Of a stretch of 64,000 nucleotides of DNA, positions 18,301 through 24,927 are shown piece after piece (position 1 is the first letter of the stretch; the number at the start of each line of letters is the position of its first letter). The notes under the pieces are model-generated. The model searched no databases and was not told where the DNA came from. It worked only from the letters and a program-made list of their open reading frames with translations. Both the position numbers and the translations under genes were made by a program. The DNA is from Fibrobacter sp. UWH6 (GTDB lineage Bacteria > Fibrobacterota > Fibrobacteria > Fibrobacterales > Fibrobacteraceae). The stretch is from the NCBI RefSeq assembly GCF_900142465.1, contig NZ_FRAX01000004.1, positions 186,001-250,000 of the forward strand, given 5' to 3'.

Positions 18301-18953
18301 ACGCTAATGTTAAAATAGATATTAATGGCAATTGTCCTCAAAAGTTGCTAAACAATCGAAAAGATAATTTTGAATCAGGAGATAAAGATTCATTTATTGT
18401 AGTATATGAGAATTCTGTTGAAGAACCATCGTATATTACTGTTTCTCATGATGGCTCAGGAAAATTGTCTGAATGGAAATTAGGCAATGTTAATATTGCT
18501 GATTTGGTAAATGGAAAGGTCTGGCAATTTGCTGCAGGCAATAATTGTGTGATTAAAGCTAATGAAATGATTACTTTGGCTTATCGATGTGGGCGTTATT
18601 TTAGAGTTGATTTACCACAATCTGATAAAAAGATAGGTACTGAAATTTCTCTTGTTGGAGAAGAAGGCGATATTCCTTTTCAAAAAATCGATGGCAATAC
18701 ATCATTTTCAATGATATCTTATTCGGGAATAGGAAATCTTTTGAAAATCATAATAAAGAATGGGGATGATCAATCCGGATTGGATTGTGTTTCTGGAAAA
18801 ATAACCATAACGGATATCTATTTGGGTAAAAAATGGATCTTTGATAGTGTTGGTTTGATTAAAGAGATTAATCAAGTTGAGTTGGAGCCAATTGAAATAA
18901 TCGTTAACTCGAGAATAGGTTTCTATGAGAAAAAAGAGATTGCTTATGCCTAA
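12312..18953 (+). CDS. 2213-residue protein: DUF4157-like HEIAH domain, zinc-phospholipase-like region, about 12 PLAT domains
   Basis: No signal peptide or membrane segment. Residues ~30-75 contain FIFILLHEIAHLIQQ (H64-H68), an HExxH site in the setting seen in DUF4157 peptidase-like domains, where HExxH is followed by xxQQ. Residues ~230-430 include FVQGAQWNDRWHYS and GCVSHMIQDSFALSHVKR (H417, D421, H427), resembling the HxxxD zinc ligands of phospholipase C-like and DUF6765 folds. A helical segment follows to ~790. From about residue 800 there are eleven clear PLAT/LH2 units and a degenerate twelfth (motifs xDVYT, AGTDxDV, NNFExGxKDxF, DDWFLDKVVV). PLAT domains bind lipid or protein partners, and clostridial alpha-toxin also couples a zinc phospholipase to one PLAT. 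A large lipid-directed effector is inferred, not shown. Confidence 0.7.
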   Translation: MKEWILNVLCKLNCGRLKVLVREDLPVNALSGAFNNTIVLSKKLVSMQQENLLPKNVFIFILLHEIAHLIQQSVLSKMLSKDEIADFIQLNRDSLEKNADEIAFSFSCGDMWRKVISLIDFSDALEDSPSFDYDNLSVQWWMVDGILSEALLTEDPEKAGKADDIKKDVKAAIENVKNDEELNELLEKTLSIKADKDFSDEVFDVQTAAIEEGIHETYARDALIELEKNCNQHIDERSKALNIKLSFENTGNGGRNCFTKKNGEIVHKINCESFVQGAQWNDRWHYSNINFAMKFFFAELSGDLFEKDAFVYSSHLKRMQFLHSMDCSGGCKSLNYRKIRRWTEFCIDVFNNIEVSQVKKHIQDLTIDEYVNIVDDELFRIMMRDLLDSAYGSKSIKYFFGGDKFDAGSVALGCVSHMIQDSFALSHVKRCLDPFAIRRSSDFDLSIDGQKKKSSSDSVDISLDGKDDKSEMLAGNPIQVENDKFKNCKENVKNGKEKWDYDKFRESLSRQAMPVILYANYEKQDAAKHKHADVFLTHIDSQKKKTNVRRVGQWIFNNPQTDDALHEDFYVQTLNATMARDCSEMFVYMTAMDYPKEEILNFLDSIYLSFRSLGETTTSGLQYCLKDSVENRYENAIESLMCYNFNEPLVSRIITFNRTIILLKDIFRRTSIVNRLRRNECFHHVCEIFNEIYSWTFVLARTYKDCPGLSSFCVECAGSIYYLFLKVCSCLNDIEKKADELDGVNNGETKSRINDVNVSAQLVKTLLENIMRNKGVNCCKEYNDMSKSFEEKKQIGMTEKCFVVQIISGDERCAGTDADVHLKIYGKIKDENGKVKEILVGEYPLIDNIGNSFERCSSEIFEFYTDKDVFEITSITIGHNGKWWGDKWYVDDIIVSAPLNLMESGWVFHVKDWIDKNEEMNLSAYPLEKMRYFTLKIYTGAEHWAGTNSDIYISIFTKKDGEVVETDAKLIDNVNDNFEAGDIDFFTIECQSSIDDICKIKLKNDGSDKWFVDKVVVADVITEKTWFFTAKQWVTNDKDLFLSREEGCNFVVDIYTGEQSCGGTDSNVFITILGENGETKETELNDSKNNFEQGSKDTFWISSENSIGVVTGVKIRKNGRDDWFLDKVVVTDNISGKKWNFFANCKVGNDESVSLPNPKLKSCFAIDVYTGYESNGGTDDDVFVAVHGKNGNEIPKQKLDGSKNNFEKGSKDSFTITSDVYVDEIDYIELYKEGSDDWFLNKVVVKNMLTDEVKEFVADCLIGDDECVRLPKMTVESWFTVDVYTSNKSDAGTDDDVYMSIHGKNNRLIPKQQLNNSKNNFEKKDKDTFTITSDVCIDDIDYIKVYKDGNDDWFLEKVVIKNEITKKENVFVPNRKIGKDDGPFYPHVAQQSFIVDVYTGTEFGSGTDDDVFISICGQNGEIEDYELCDSKNNFENDGKDTFVVSSEKPIGDITKIKVRLKGSGRWLLNKVVVTDMITNEEWVFMSNQWLENNEVVLTQESRTRLKLEVFTSDDDYAGTDDKVEIALYGENDKVILPFVVLDDSHNNFERGDRDLFTLYIFDDFDSIKQIGVKKDGSDKWILDKIVVTDEKTENVKVFTTNQAIEKNQEVRLLEQDSLVNFKIDVYTSNQYKAGTDGDVKIAIYGKDGALILPFTKLDNSENNFERNSKDSFIVSTSLEEKNLSYDNIEYVEITQNNRDDWLLDIHDDWLLDKIIITDIYSKTEWTFIPVPYKKIAKGDAIKIDRSERGKCFLMNVYTSAESYAGTDDVIEFAVFGKEGVEIIPFTAMNDFKNNYEKKDVDSFVFNTELYVDDINEVRVRHKGVDDWYLDKIVISDAISGKEWMFVANSWIRNKEEITLSHEELRHFVIDVYTDGNLFSGTDGSVEISIDGVKKVLDNRHNNFEAGDRDSFTIHFDKPFIVAGEGGCDWNPVVKLLCNAVDGWTPEIVIISDLNSNNRWVFAPEKTTQNEFLLKKCKDYTCFEIDVYTSDETGAGTNANVKIDINGNCPQKLLNNRKDNFESGDKDSFIVVYENSVEEPSYITVSHDGSGKLSEWKLGNVNIADLVNGKVWQFAAGNNCVIKANEMITLAYRCGRYFRVDLPQSDKKIGTEISLVGEEGDIPFQKIDGNTSFSMISYSGIGNLLKIIIKNGDDQSGLDCVSGKITITDIYLGKKWIFDSVGLIKEINQVELEPIEIIVNSRIGFYEKKEIAYA
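14711..18890 (+). repeat. Array of 11 PLAT/LH2 coding units plus one degenerate unit
   Basis: Units start near 14714, 15105, 15455, 15799, 16144, 16486, 16820, 17169, 17562, 17907, 18250 and 18597, with a usual period of ~345 bp (115 residues). Each has a first strand ending in VYT, an AGTD turn, NNFE, DxF and WxLDK[IV]VV. Unit 8 is longer because of an extra DWLLDIH insertion (17407-17448). Unit 10 has lost the WFLDK block, and unit 12 keeps only the outer strands. Confidence 0.85.
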
Positions 18954-19800
18954 AAAAATTGTCGTTGCGCAAGATTGTACTCATCTTAAACGGATTATTG
19001 AAGAAACTGTCAAACGAAATGGGGAAAAGTGTAATCTTAATTTTATAGACGTATCAAAAGTTGCTGATATGAATGGGCTCTTCCAATTTTCCAAATTTAA
19101 TGGTGACATTAGCAAGTGGGATGTATCTAACGTTGCGGATATGAGTGATATGTTCTATTGTTCTGAATTTAACGGAGATATTAGCGAGTGGAATGTGTCT
19201 AAAGTGGTTGATATGAGTGATATGTTCTATTGTTCTAAATTTAGCGGAGATATTAGCAAGTGGAATGTGTCTGAAGTGGTTAATATGAGTGGCATGTTCT
19301 GCGGTTCTAAATTTAATGGCAATATCAGCGAGTGGAATGTATCTAAAGTCTCCGATATGAGTTGCATGTTTCTAAAAACTGAATTTATTGGCGATGTTAG
19401 CAAGTGGAATGTATCCAACGTTGTGGATATGAATGGCATGTTCTGCGGTTCTAAATTTAATGGCGATATTCTCGAGTGGAACGTGTCTAATGTAGCCAAT
19501 ATGAACTGTATGTTTCTAAAATCTATTTTTAATGGCGAAATTGGAAAATGGGATGTTTCGAGTGTCAAGAATATGAGTTGTATGTTTCAATTTTCCAAAT
19601 TTAATGGTGACATTAGCAAGTGGGATGTATCTAAAGTTGCGGATATGAGTATGATGTTTTACCATTCCGACTTCAATGGTGATATTAGTAAATGGAACGT
19701 ACCTTTAATGACCGATTTAAACAAAATATTTCTTTTTTCTGCTTTAGAGGACTCTGGAATGGTTCCTGGTTGGTATAATATGCGAAAAAGATTTCTGTAA
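18946..19800 (+). CDS. DUF285 (BspA-like) repeat protein
   Basis: 284 residues from the ATG at 18946, which has AAAGAG upstream; an in-frame ATG at 18925 is possible but lies deeper inside the preceding gene. The gene overlaps the giant gene by 8 nt, so it is coupled to it. After an N-terminal ~50 residues (PKKIVVAQDCTHLKRIIEET, CNLNFIDVSKVADM) come nine 24-residue units FNGDISKWDVSxVxDMSxMF. This is the DUF285 repeat found in many Gram-positive and gut-bacterial surface proteins, where it mediates adhesion or immune contacts. There is no signal peptide or anchor here. It may serve as a binding part delivered with, or assembled onto, the giant protein; this is inference. Confidence 0.8.
   Translation: MPKKIVVAQDCTHLKRIIEETVKRNGEKCNLNFIDVSKVADMNGLFQFSKFNGDISKWDVSNVADMSDMFYCSEFNGDISEWNVSKVVDMSDMFYCSKFSGDISKWNVSEVVNMSGMFCGSKFNGNISEWNVSKVSDMSCMFLKTEFIGDVSKWNVSNVVDMNGMFCGSKFNGDILEWNVSNVANMNCMFLKSIFNGEIGKWDVSSVKNMSCMFQFSKFNGDISKWDVSKVADMSMMFYHSDFNGDISKWNVPLMTDLNKIFLFSALEDSGMVPGWYNMRKRFL
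19096..19743 (+). repeat. Nine tandem 72-bp DUF285 units
   Basis: Nine uninterrupted 24-codon units starting at the Phe codon at 19096. All keep W (or Wxx), the VSxV block and MxxMF, apart from the last unit, which is degenerate (PLMTDLNKIF). DNA of units 1 and 8 is nearly identical around the GATGTATCTAA block, suggesting recombination between units. Confidence 0.9.
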
Positions 19801-19847
19801 AAGATTGTAAATCTCATTTTCTTTAATTTTATCAATCTGGAGTGAGT

Positions 19848-21773
19848 ATGGACGACATTTATCGTCTTCATTTGACCGTTACAAGTGGATTTGCCTACCG
19901 TGCAAAAATTGATTTCAAAAACCCTGGTCAAAGTGACTGGAAAAGAAGTGGTAACCTTGCTAACGTGTCTTTGGGCATATCCAAAGAAGTCTATCTGAAA
20001 GATGTTTCTGGAATCCAGGAAGGGGCTGCTGTACGATTTGTTATGGATATAAGATTGGGGAGGACGGTAGTTGCTTCCGAAATTTTTGTTTATAAAAAAA
20101 ACAGCGACTATTATGCTACGTACAATGGTACCAGAAAGAATATTTCCAATCCTAAAAGCGTGTTTAAGGGTAGATCACCTTCCTTCATTGATGTTGCCGA
20201 TTTTAAGGGACGATTGTCCACTGCTATTAATGCCGGCGAAGCTTCCGCATTATTTTTAAAAGTGACGGGTGGTTATGCCTATAAAGTAAAAATTCAATAT
20301 CGTAAGGATGGAAACTCTAGTTGGAATACCACGAATCACATAGTTAGTGTTACGGCCGGTATTCCCGAAATGGTAAACATCAGCGATGTAGATGGTATCA
20401 ATTCGGACTATCAATTCCGTTTCGTGATGGATGTTGTTGCGGGATATAGCAACGTTATCGCCAACGAATATTTTACCTATAAAAAGGATATAACGGCAAT
20501 AGCAAGATACTGTTGTAAGGGCACTACACTTAATCCAAGAATTAATTACAATGGCGTTAAGGTTTATTCCCCAGTAGATTTTAGTTATGATTTAGACAAA
20601 CAAAAAATAAATGCGTTTGCAAATGAAAACGCTAAAGAAGAAAAATTTAGAAATTTCAGTATTTATTCTAAAGATGATTCTGGTTTGTTTGTGAATGGTT
20701 GTGTAAGAGTTGAGAGTTGCAATCTTGCTGATATCATGCTGTTTAAAAATAACGGCCGCATTGCTTTGATTACTGCTGAAAAGAAAAAAAATCAGTCTCA
20801 GATTACCACTTATGCTTCGGGGCCCAAGGATGATGGTGTAGGACACATTTGGTTCATTGACAAGGATTATAATTGCTATGAAGAAGATGTGTTTCTCTAT
20901 GGAGAACTCGCGAAAAAACAAAGTACCGATTGCTGTAGAAGTAATGCTGACATTATTTATATATCTTGGAACGATAAACTAATGGGCGGAGATCCGATAC
21001 TGAGATCCATCACGGCCAATGGCCAATTTCAAGATTTCTTTAAGACGGTTGGTTTTGAAAGTGTTGTTGATAAAGATACCGGAAGGCGTTTTTATCATGC
21101 CATGGTTGACTGTTTACAACGGAGATTTGGATATTGCGATTTATACGATGAAGTGTTCAACTGTGCTACAACCATGGAATTTGAAAAGTTTGAATTCCTT
21201 TCTCAGGAAAAAAAGTATATTTTCTGGACTTGGAAAGGATATTACCTTAATTTGGGTGCAGGCGCAGAAATGGGTTTCTACGAGTTTGTTAAACGGATGA
21301 GCTTGAAGGAATTGACTGATAAAATGATGGAAGGCATTAGCGAGTTTTTTAAAGAACATGCTAAGTATATGCTTCCCGCTTTGCCCTTTACTGAACTTAC
21401 CGCTAAAACAGCCTTTAAGAAAATCTTGAGTATGGTTGCTACAAATGATGAATATGATTACTATGAATCAATTAGTGGTACCCCGACTTTTCGCATGAAG
21501 CTTGTTCTTGCGGGTAAAAATAATCTTCCTCGTTTGATTCACTCCTATGAACCTACCGAGAAGCAATGGTGGATTACCACATTCGTGCCGTACCTACAGG
21601 GGGTTAATCCCAAGGATTTGGCTCCAGAATATACAGTTTGGATTGATGAGGAACATGCGCAATTGATTAATGATTTTGACATTGCTTGTGATCAAAATCC
21701 CGAAATGAAAGGTAAATGGCGTCATGAGTGGATTGATGGCGGTGTGCACACTTTAGTACATACTTTTGAGTAA
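19848..21773 (+). CDS. Two beta-sandwich repeats plus C-terminal DUF4474-type domain
   Basis: 641 residues from the ATG at 19848, with GGAG 5 nt upstream; an in-frame GTG at 19842 is an alternative. Residues ~3-85 and ~130-215 are two copies of one beta domain (YRLHLTVTSGFAYRAKIDF versus LFLKVTGGYAYKVKIQY, both ending RFVMDxxxG ... YKK). The C-terminal third carries FWTWKGYYLNLGAGAEMGFY and later KQWWITTFVPYLQGVNP, which correspond to the W-K-G, G-A-E-x-G and WWxTxF features I recall for DUF4474, a domain of unknown function. No signal peptide. Lying at the end of the locus, it may be a second effector or a receptor-binding part. Its last codons carry several His (HTLVHTFE). Confidence 0.65.
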   Translation: MDDIYRLHLTVTSGFAYRAKIDFKNPGQSDWKRSGNLANVSLGISKEVYLKDVSGIQEGAAVRFVMDIRLGRTVVASEIFVYKKNSDYYATYNGTRKNISNPKSVFKGRSPSFIDVADFKGRLSTAINAGEASALFLKVTGGYAYKVKIQYRKDGNSSWNTTNHIVSVTAGIPEMVNISDVDGINSDYQFRFVMDVVAGYSNVIANEYFTYKKDITAIARYCCKGTTLNPRINYNGVKVYSPVDFSYDLDKQKINAFANENAKEEKFRNFSIYSKDDSGLFVNGCVRVESCNLADIMLFKNNGRIALITAEKKKNQSQITTYASGPKDDGVGHIWFIDKDYNCYEEDVFLYGELAKKQSTDCCRSNADIIYISWNDKLMGGDPILRSITANGQFQDFFKTVGFESVVDKDTGRRFYHAMVDCLQRRFGYCDLYDEVFNCATTMEFEKFEFLSQEKKYIFWTWKGYYLNLGAGAEMGFYEFVKRMSLKELTDKMMEGISEFFKEHAKYMLPALPFTELTAKTAFKKILSMVATNDEYDYYESISGTPTFRMKLVLAGKNNLPRLIHSYEPTEKQWWITTFVPYLQGVNPKDLAPEYTVWIDEEHAQLINDFDIACDQNPEMKGKWRHEWIDGGVHTLVHTFE

Positions 21774-21860
21774 AATATCAAACGTGTTTGGCGTCTTCGC
21801 TCATTTTTGGGCGTGATTTTGTGTTTGCTAGGTTTTCGTTGTTTAAAAAAGAGCGTTTTT

Positions 21861-22266
21861 ATGACCGATAAGTATCTTACCCCAAATTTTAAACTTTCTG
21901 AATTTGCCAAGTCTTCCGTAACTGATTATCAACTTAGCTTGCTGCAGTTGCTGGCGAAAAATTTGCAGAAGGTTCGCGATTTGCTTCAGCCCTATGCTGT
22001 TTCTGGGAAAAGGTGTCAATTTCGATTACCAGTGGAGTTCGGACTGCCGAGGATTATAATCGTCTTGTGAAGAATGGTTATAATCCTTCTAAAACCTCGG
22101 ATCATTTTTGTGGTTTGCAGATGGCGGGGGAGCCTACGTTGGGGGCGGCTGATATTTCGGTGAATAACTGCAAATTGAATCATCGGCAGATTGCTGAGAT
22201 GATTATTGGATGCCAGATGTGTATTCGGCGGGAAGAGCGAAAAAGGCTCGGTCGTATGACCGGGCC
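21861..22266 (+). pseudogene. Frameshifted M15 peptidase / phage-endolysin-like gene
   Basis: Frame 1 from the ATG at 21861 reads MTDKYLTPNFKLSEFAKSS and a helical stretch, then loses sense at about 22010. The next frame continues with VSISITSGVRTAEDYNRLV, SKTSDHFCGLQMA and GAADISV. Together these give the N-terminal and catalytic motifs of Peptidase_M15_3-type D-Ala-D-Ala carboxypeptidases or endolysins (SGxR, SxH, GxAxD). Restoring one base in GGGAAAAGG (22005-22013) rejoins the frames. The 3' end runs into the terminator at 22244 without the usual C-terminal part, so it is probably truncated as well. It may be a relic of a lysis function for the locus, or contain a sequencing error. Confidence 0.7.
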
Positions 22267-22267
22267 T
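22244..22267 (-). terminator. Terminator of the GH5 gene
   Basis: AGGCTCGGTC (22244-22253) pairs with GACCGGGCCT (22258-22267) over 10 bp around GTAT. Read on the minus strand it ends in TTTTT and lies just past the stop codon of the cellulase gene. Confidence 0.85.
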
Positions 22268-22299
22268 CTTGTCTAATGTTCTTTTTTTGTTTGCTTTTT

Positions 22300-24627
22300 T
22301 TACTTTACGTTCACCTTGATTGTGGACGCCCCGCTCTTGCCGCTGATGCGGACTAGGTAGGTACCGCTAAGCATATTGTTCAGCTGGAGGCTGATGCTGC
22401 CTGTGGCGCGGGTTTTCATAACCGTGTTGCCCATGATGTCAAACATTTCAACCTTGAAGGCACTGCCGTTGGGGCTGTAGATGCAGAGGGTGTTGTCCTG
22501 GCGGCTGATGGTGTAGCCTGCACGGGCTGCTTGGGCCTTAGCGATGGTTGTTGTTTCGCAGTCGGAGCATTCGTCCGTTGAGGAGCTGCTTTCAGTCTGC
22601 TGGCTTGCAGAGCTTGCGCTGGTGGGCGGGAGCGGAACGTCGTCAGAGCTGGAGTTGATGTCTCCGGAGGATGCGCTGGTGGGCGGGAGCGGAACGTCGT
22701 CAGAGCTGGAGTTGATGTCTCCGGTGCTTGCGCTGGTGGGCGGGAGTGGAACGTCGTCAGAGCTGGAGTTGATGTCTCCGGAGGATGCGCTGGTGGGCGG
22801 GAGCAAAATTTCGCCAGAACTGGAACTGATGTCATCGGTAGATGCGCTGGAGGCGGGTCTTTCGATTTTTGTGCCGTTGCAACGGATGTTGTCTACGAAT
22901 AGGTAGTTGTAGGTTTTGTCCTTGACTTCCCAGGAGAATCGTCCGATGTTGGTTTTGTCCAGCTCGGCCTCTTTGCCCCAGCCTACATCCTGGTAAAGGT
23001 CGCCCCAGTCGATGACGGCTGTTGTCCAGGTGCCGCTGGCGTTAACTTTTGTATGGTGATTATTGTATTCTGTGAGTTTTCCGTCAAAGTCTCCGGCCAT
23101 GACGGCCTTGAAATTGTGGGCGGCTCCCTTGTATTCGTACTTGATGGCGGTGCAACTGCTTAGGTCGTAGCCGTCGTCCTTATTCAGGTTTAGTGCCAAG
23201 GTAACGTAGGGATCGTACATATAGTCGCCCTTTACCAGCTTGATATCCTGGAGTCCTGCTACATAATTGGATTCGTTTAGGTTAGGGAACGTGATGTCGT
23301 AGGCGATCTGTCCCTTGACCGTTTTGGAGGAGTTTCCTATGGTGGAGTTGGGGCTGTTTCCGTCGTCGTCCTTAGAGGTGTTGTCGGTGTAGGCAATCCA
23401 TTCGCCGGGGGTGTAGGGGAAGTTGTCGCCATCTTCCAGATCGTCAATGATGTCGCTGCCGTCTTCGGCGTCCTGGGGAATGGTGGGGGTGTCAGGAATG
23501 TATTCGGGGACTTCGTATCCGCTCTCACATTCGCTGTAGGAGGTGGGGTTGCTGGAGAGGTAGCCCTTTACCATGGAACCGGAGGTTGTGTAGTAGGTTT
23601 CGTTCATCAGGGAGCCTTTGCCCTGATCGTCTTGAGTGAATGCGGCGCAGGCTTCGTTGACCTGGGAGGCGGACCAGTTGGCGGCGGACAACTCGTATGT
23701 GTTCATCCAATTTTGCCATTTGGTATTTTCTTCATTATTGATGGAGCCGTTGCCGGAGGCTTCGCATACGCCCCATTCGGTTACGAATACGGAAAGGCCT
23801 CTCTTGATGGCGTTTGCAGCGCTATTGCCTTGGTTGCTTACGGTGTGGGTGGAACCGTAATAGTGGAAGGTGTAGGCGATGTTGCTGTAGCCGGTAAGGG
23901 GGCTTTGGGCTGCGCCGCTAAGGTCTGCGGACCAGGAGGGCGTACCGACTACGATCAAGTTGTCGGAATATTCGCGGATGACGGGAATGACTTCTTCGGC
24001 GTAGGACTTGACCGTTGACCAAGTGACGAATTCATTGCTTTTTTCGCATTCATCGTCTGCGCCGGTGGCGGTATGGCAGGTCTTGGCGGGTTCGTTATAG
24101 ATTTCAAAAATGACGTTGTTGTAGCCGCCGTAGGTCTGGGCCATTTTCTTGAAGAACTTTTTGGCCAGCTGGGTTTCGGTGTGGGCCGTATGGGAATGCC
24201 AGTCGATGATGACGTAGATGTCGTTCTTGATGGCAGCTTCCACTACGGTCTTGAGGAGGCTTTCCTGGGTGTAAGGGTCGGAGTCGTAGCCTTTGTTGCC
24301 CCAGTCGCTGGCGGTGCCCATGGCGAAACGGATGACTTCAATGTTCATTTCGCTGACCATGGCGTCGATAGCCTGTTCTGTATAATATTTGTCGGTGGCG
24401 TCCTTGAGTAGGCTCCAGTAAAGGCTCATACCCCTGACCTTTACTGCGTTTCCGCTTTGCTTGTTGTAATCTTTGCAGGATCCATAGATTCGGCCCTGGT
24501 TACTGGCATTCTTATCTGCCTGCAGCTGACCGTATTGGGTGACGGGGCCGATGCGGTTGGGAGTGGCGGCCATTGTGGTGGTGGCTAGACTCAATGCCAG
24601 GGCTATTCCAAAACGGAAGATGTTCAT
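22300..24627 (-). CDS. Secreted GH5 endoglucanase with CBM11-like module and T9SS-like sorting domain
   Basis: 775 residues. The signal peptide (MNIFRFGIALALSLATTTMA) is followed by a GH5 catalytic domain at ~35-330. The general acid is E179 in IYNEP, the nucleophile E284 in VTEWG, and DWHSH (~142) is also present. The domain probably hydrolyses internal beta-1,4-glucan bonds of cellulose or mixed-linkage glucan. Residues ~395-590 (IIDDLEDGDNFPY ... YLFVDNIRC) resemble the CBM11/CIA30 beta-sandwich. A Ser/Pro linker made of four 19-residue repeats leads to a C-terminal module (GNTVMKTRATGSISLQL ... GTYLVRISG) like T9SS cargo. The enzyme should end up outside or on the cell surface. It is divergent from the GH43 pair across a 300-bp promoter region with repeated TGTGGA motifs. 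Confidence 0.9.
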   Translation of the reverse strand: MNIFRFGIALALSLATTTMAATPNRIGPVTQYGQLQADKNASNQGRIYGSCKDYNKQSGNAVKVRGMSLYWSLLKDATDKYYTEQAIDAMVSEMNIEVIRFAMGTASDWGNKGYDSDPYTQESLLKTVVEAAIKNDIYVIIDWHSHTAHTETQLAKKFFKKMAQTYGGYNNVIFEIYNEPAKTCHTATGADDECEKSNEFVTWSTVKSYAEEVIPVIREYSDNLIVVGTPSWSADLSGAAQSPLTGYSNIAYTFHYYGSTHTVSNQGNSAANAIKRGLSVFVTEWGVCEASGNGSINNEENTKWQNWMNTYELSAANWSASQVNEACAAFTQDDQGKGSLMNETYYTTSGSMVKGYLSSNPTSYSECESGYEVPEYIPDTPTIPQDAEDGSDIIDDLEDGDNFPYTPGEWIAYTDNTSKDDDGNSPNSTIGNSSKTVKGQIAYDITFPNLNESNYVAGLQDIKLVKGDYMYDPYVTLALNLNKDDGYDLSSCTAIKYEYKGAAHNFKAVMAGDFDGKLTEYNNHHTKVNASGTWTTAVIDWGDLYQDVGWGKEAELDKTNIGRFSWEVKDKTYNYLFVDNIRCNGTKIERPASSASTDDISSSSGEILLPPTSASSGDINSSSDDVPLPPTSASTGDINSSSDDVPLPPTSASSGDINSSSDDVPLPPTSASSASQQTESSSSTDECSDCETTTIAKAQAARAGYTISRQDNTLCIYSPNGSAFKVEMFDIMGNTVMKTRATGSISLQLNNMLSGTYLVRISGKSGASTIKVNVK
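22616..22843 (-). repeat. Four 57-bp linker repeats in the GH5 gene
   Basis: GCGCT recurs at 22616, 22673, 22730, 22787 and 22844, exactly 57 bp apart. The unit encodes GDINSSSDDVPLPPTSASS. Three units are nearly identical and the one nearest the catalytic domain has diverged (DDISSSSGEILLPPT), as expected of a linker that expands and contracts. Confidence 0.9.
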
Positions 24628-24927
24628 GGACTTTCTCCTTGCCTTTTGTAAATAAAACTTTTCTTTTTAAAATAATTTCTGTATGGATTGTGTAACATGA
24701 GGAAACGTCCAATGTGGAATGATTAAAAGTGTGGACATTAAATGTTGAAGTGTGGACGTCTAATTTTGATGTTTAATTTCTGTTTAGGTAGGTTTGAAGT
24801 GTATTTTTAGCTTACTTTAGGGTCTGTTTTTAATAAAAATGTTGACTTTTAATTAATGGAATTTTATATTCCCTATAAAATTGGGATTTGGTTTATAACT
24901 GAAAATATTATTGTCTGGAGTATGGTC
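24628..24927. other. Divergent promoter region between GH5 and GH43 genes
   Basis: 300 nt with no gene. TGTGGA occurs at 24713, 24730 and 24751, the last two within the identical 10-mer AAGTGTGGAC (24727 and 24748, 21 bp apart, about two helical turns). Direct repeats on one DNA face suggest binding of a dimeric regulator shared by both enzyme genes. No regulator gene is nearby. Confidence 0.45.

Noticed and set aside
22001-22016. Programmed -1 frameshift in the M15 gene
   Set aside because: The zero-frame codons are GGG AAA AGG, not an X XXY YYZ slippery heptamer. A one-base deletion or sequencing error is simpler.
4737-22266. Locus considered as an extracellular contractile injection system or prophage
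   Set aside because: DUF4157-like and endolysin-like parts fit, but no tube, sheath, baseplate, AAA+ remodeller, capsid or terminase was recognised.
22616-22843. 57-bp direct repeats in the GH5 gene considered as a CRISPR array
   Set aside because: They are contiguous coding repeats of a Ser/Pro linker without spacers and no cas genes are nearby.
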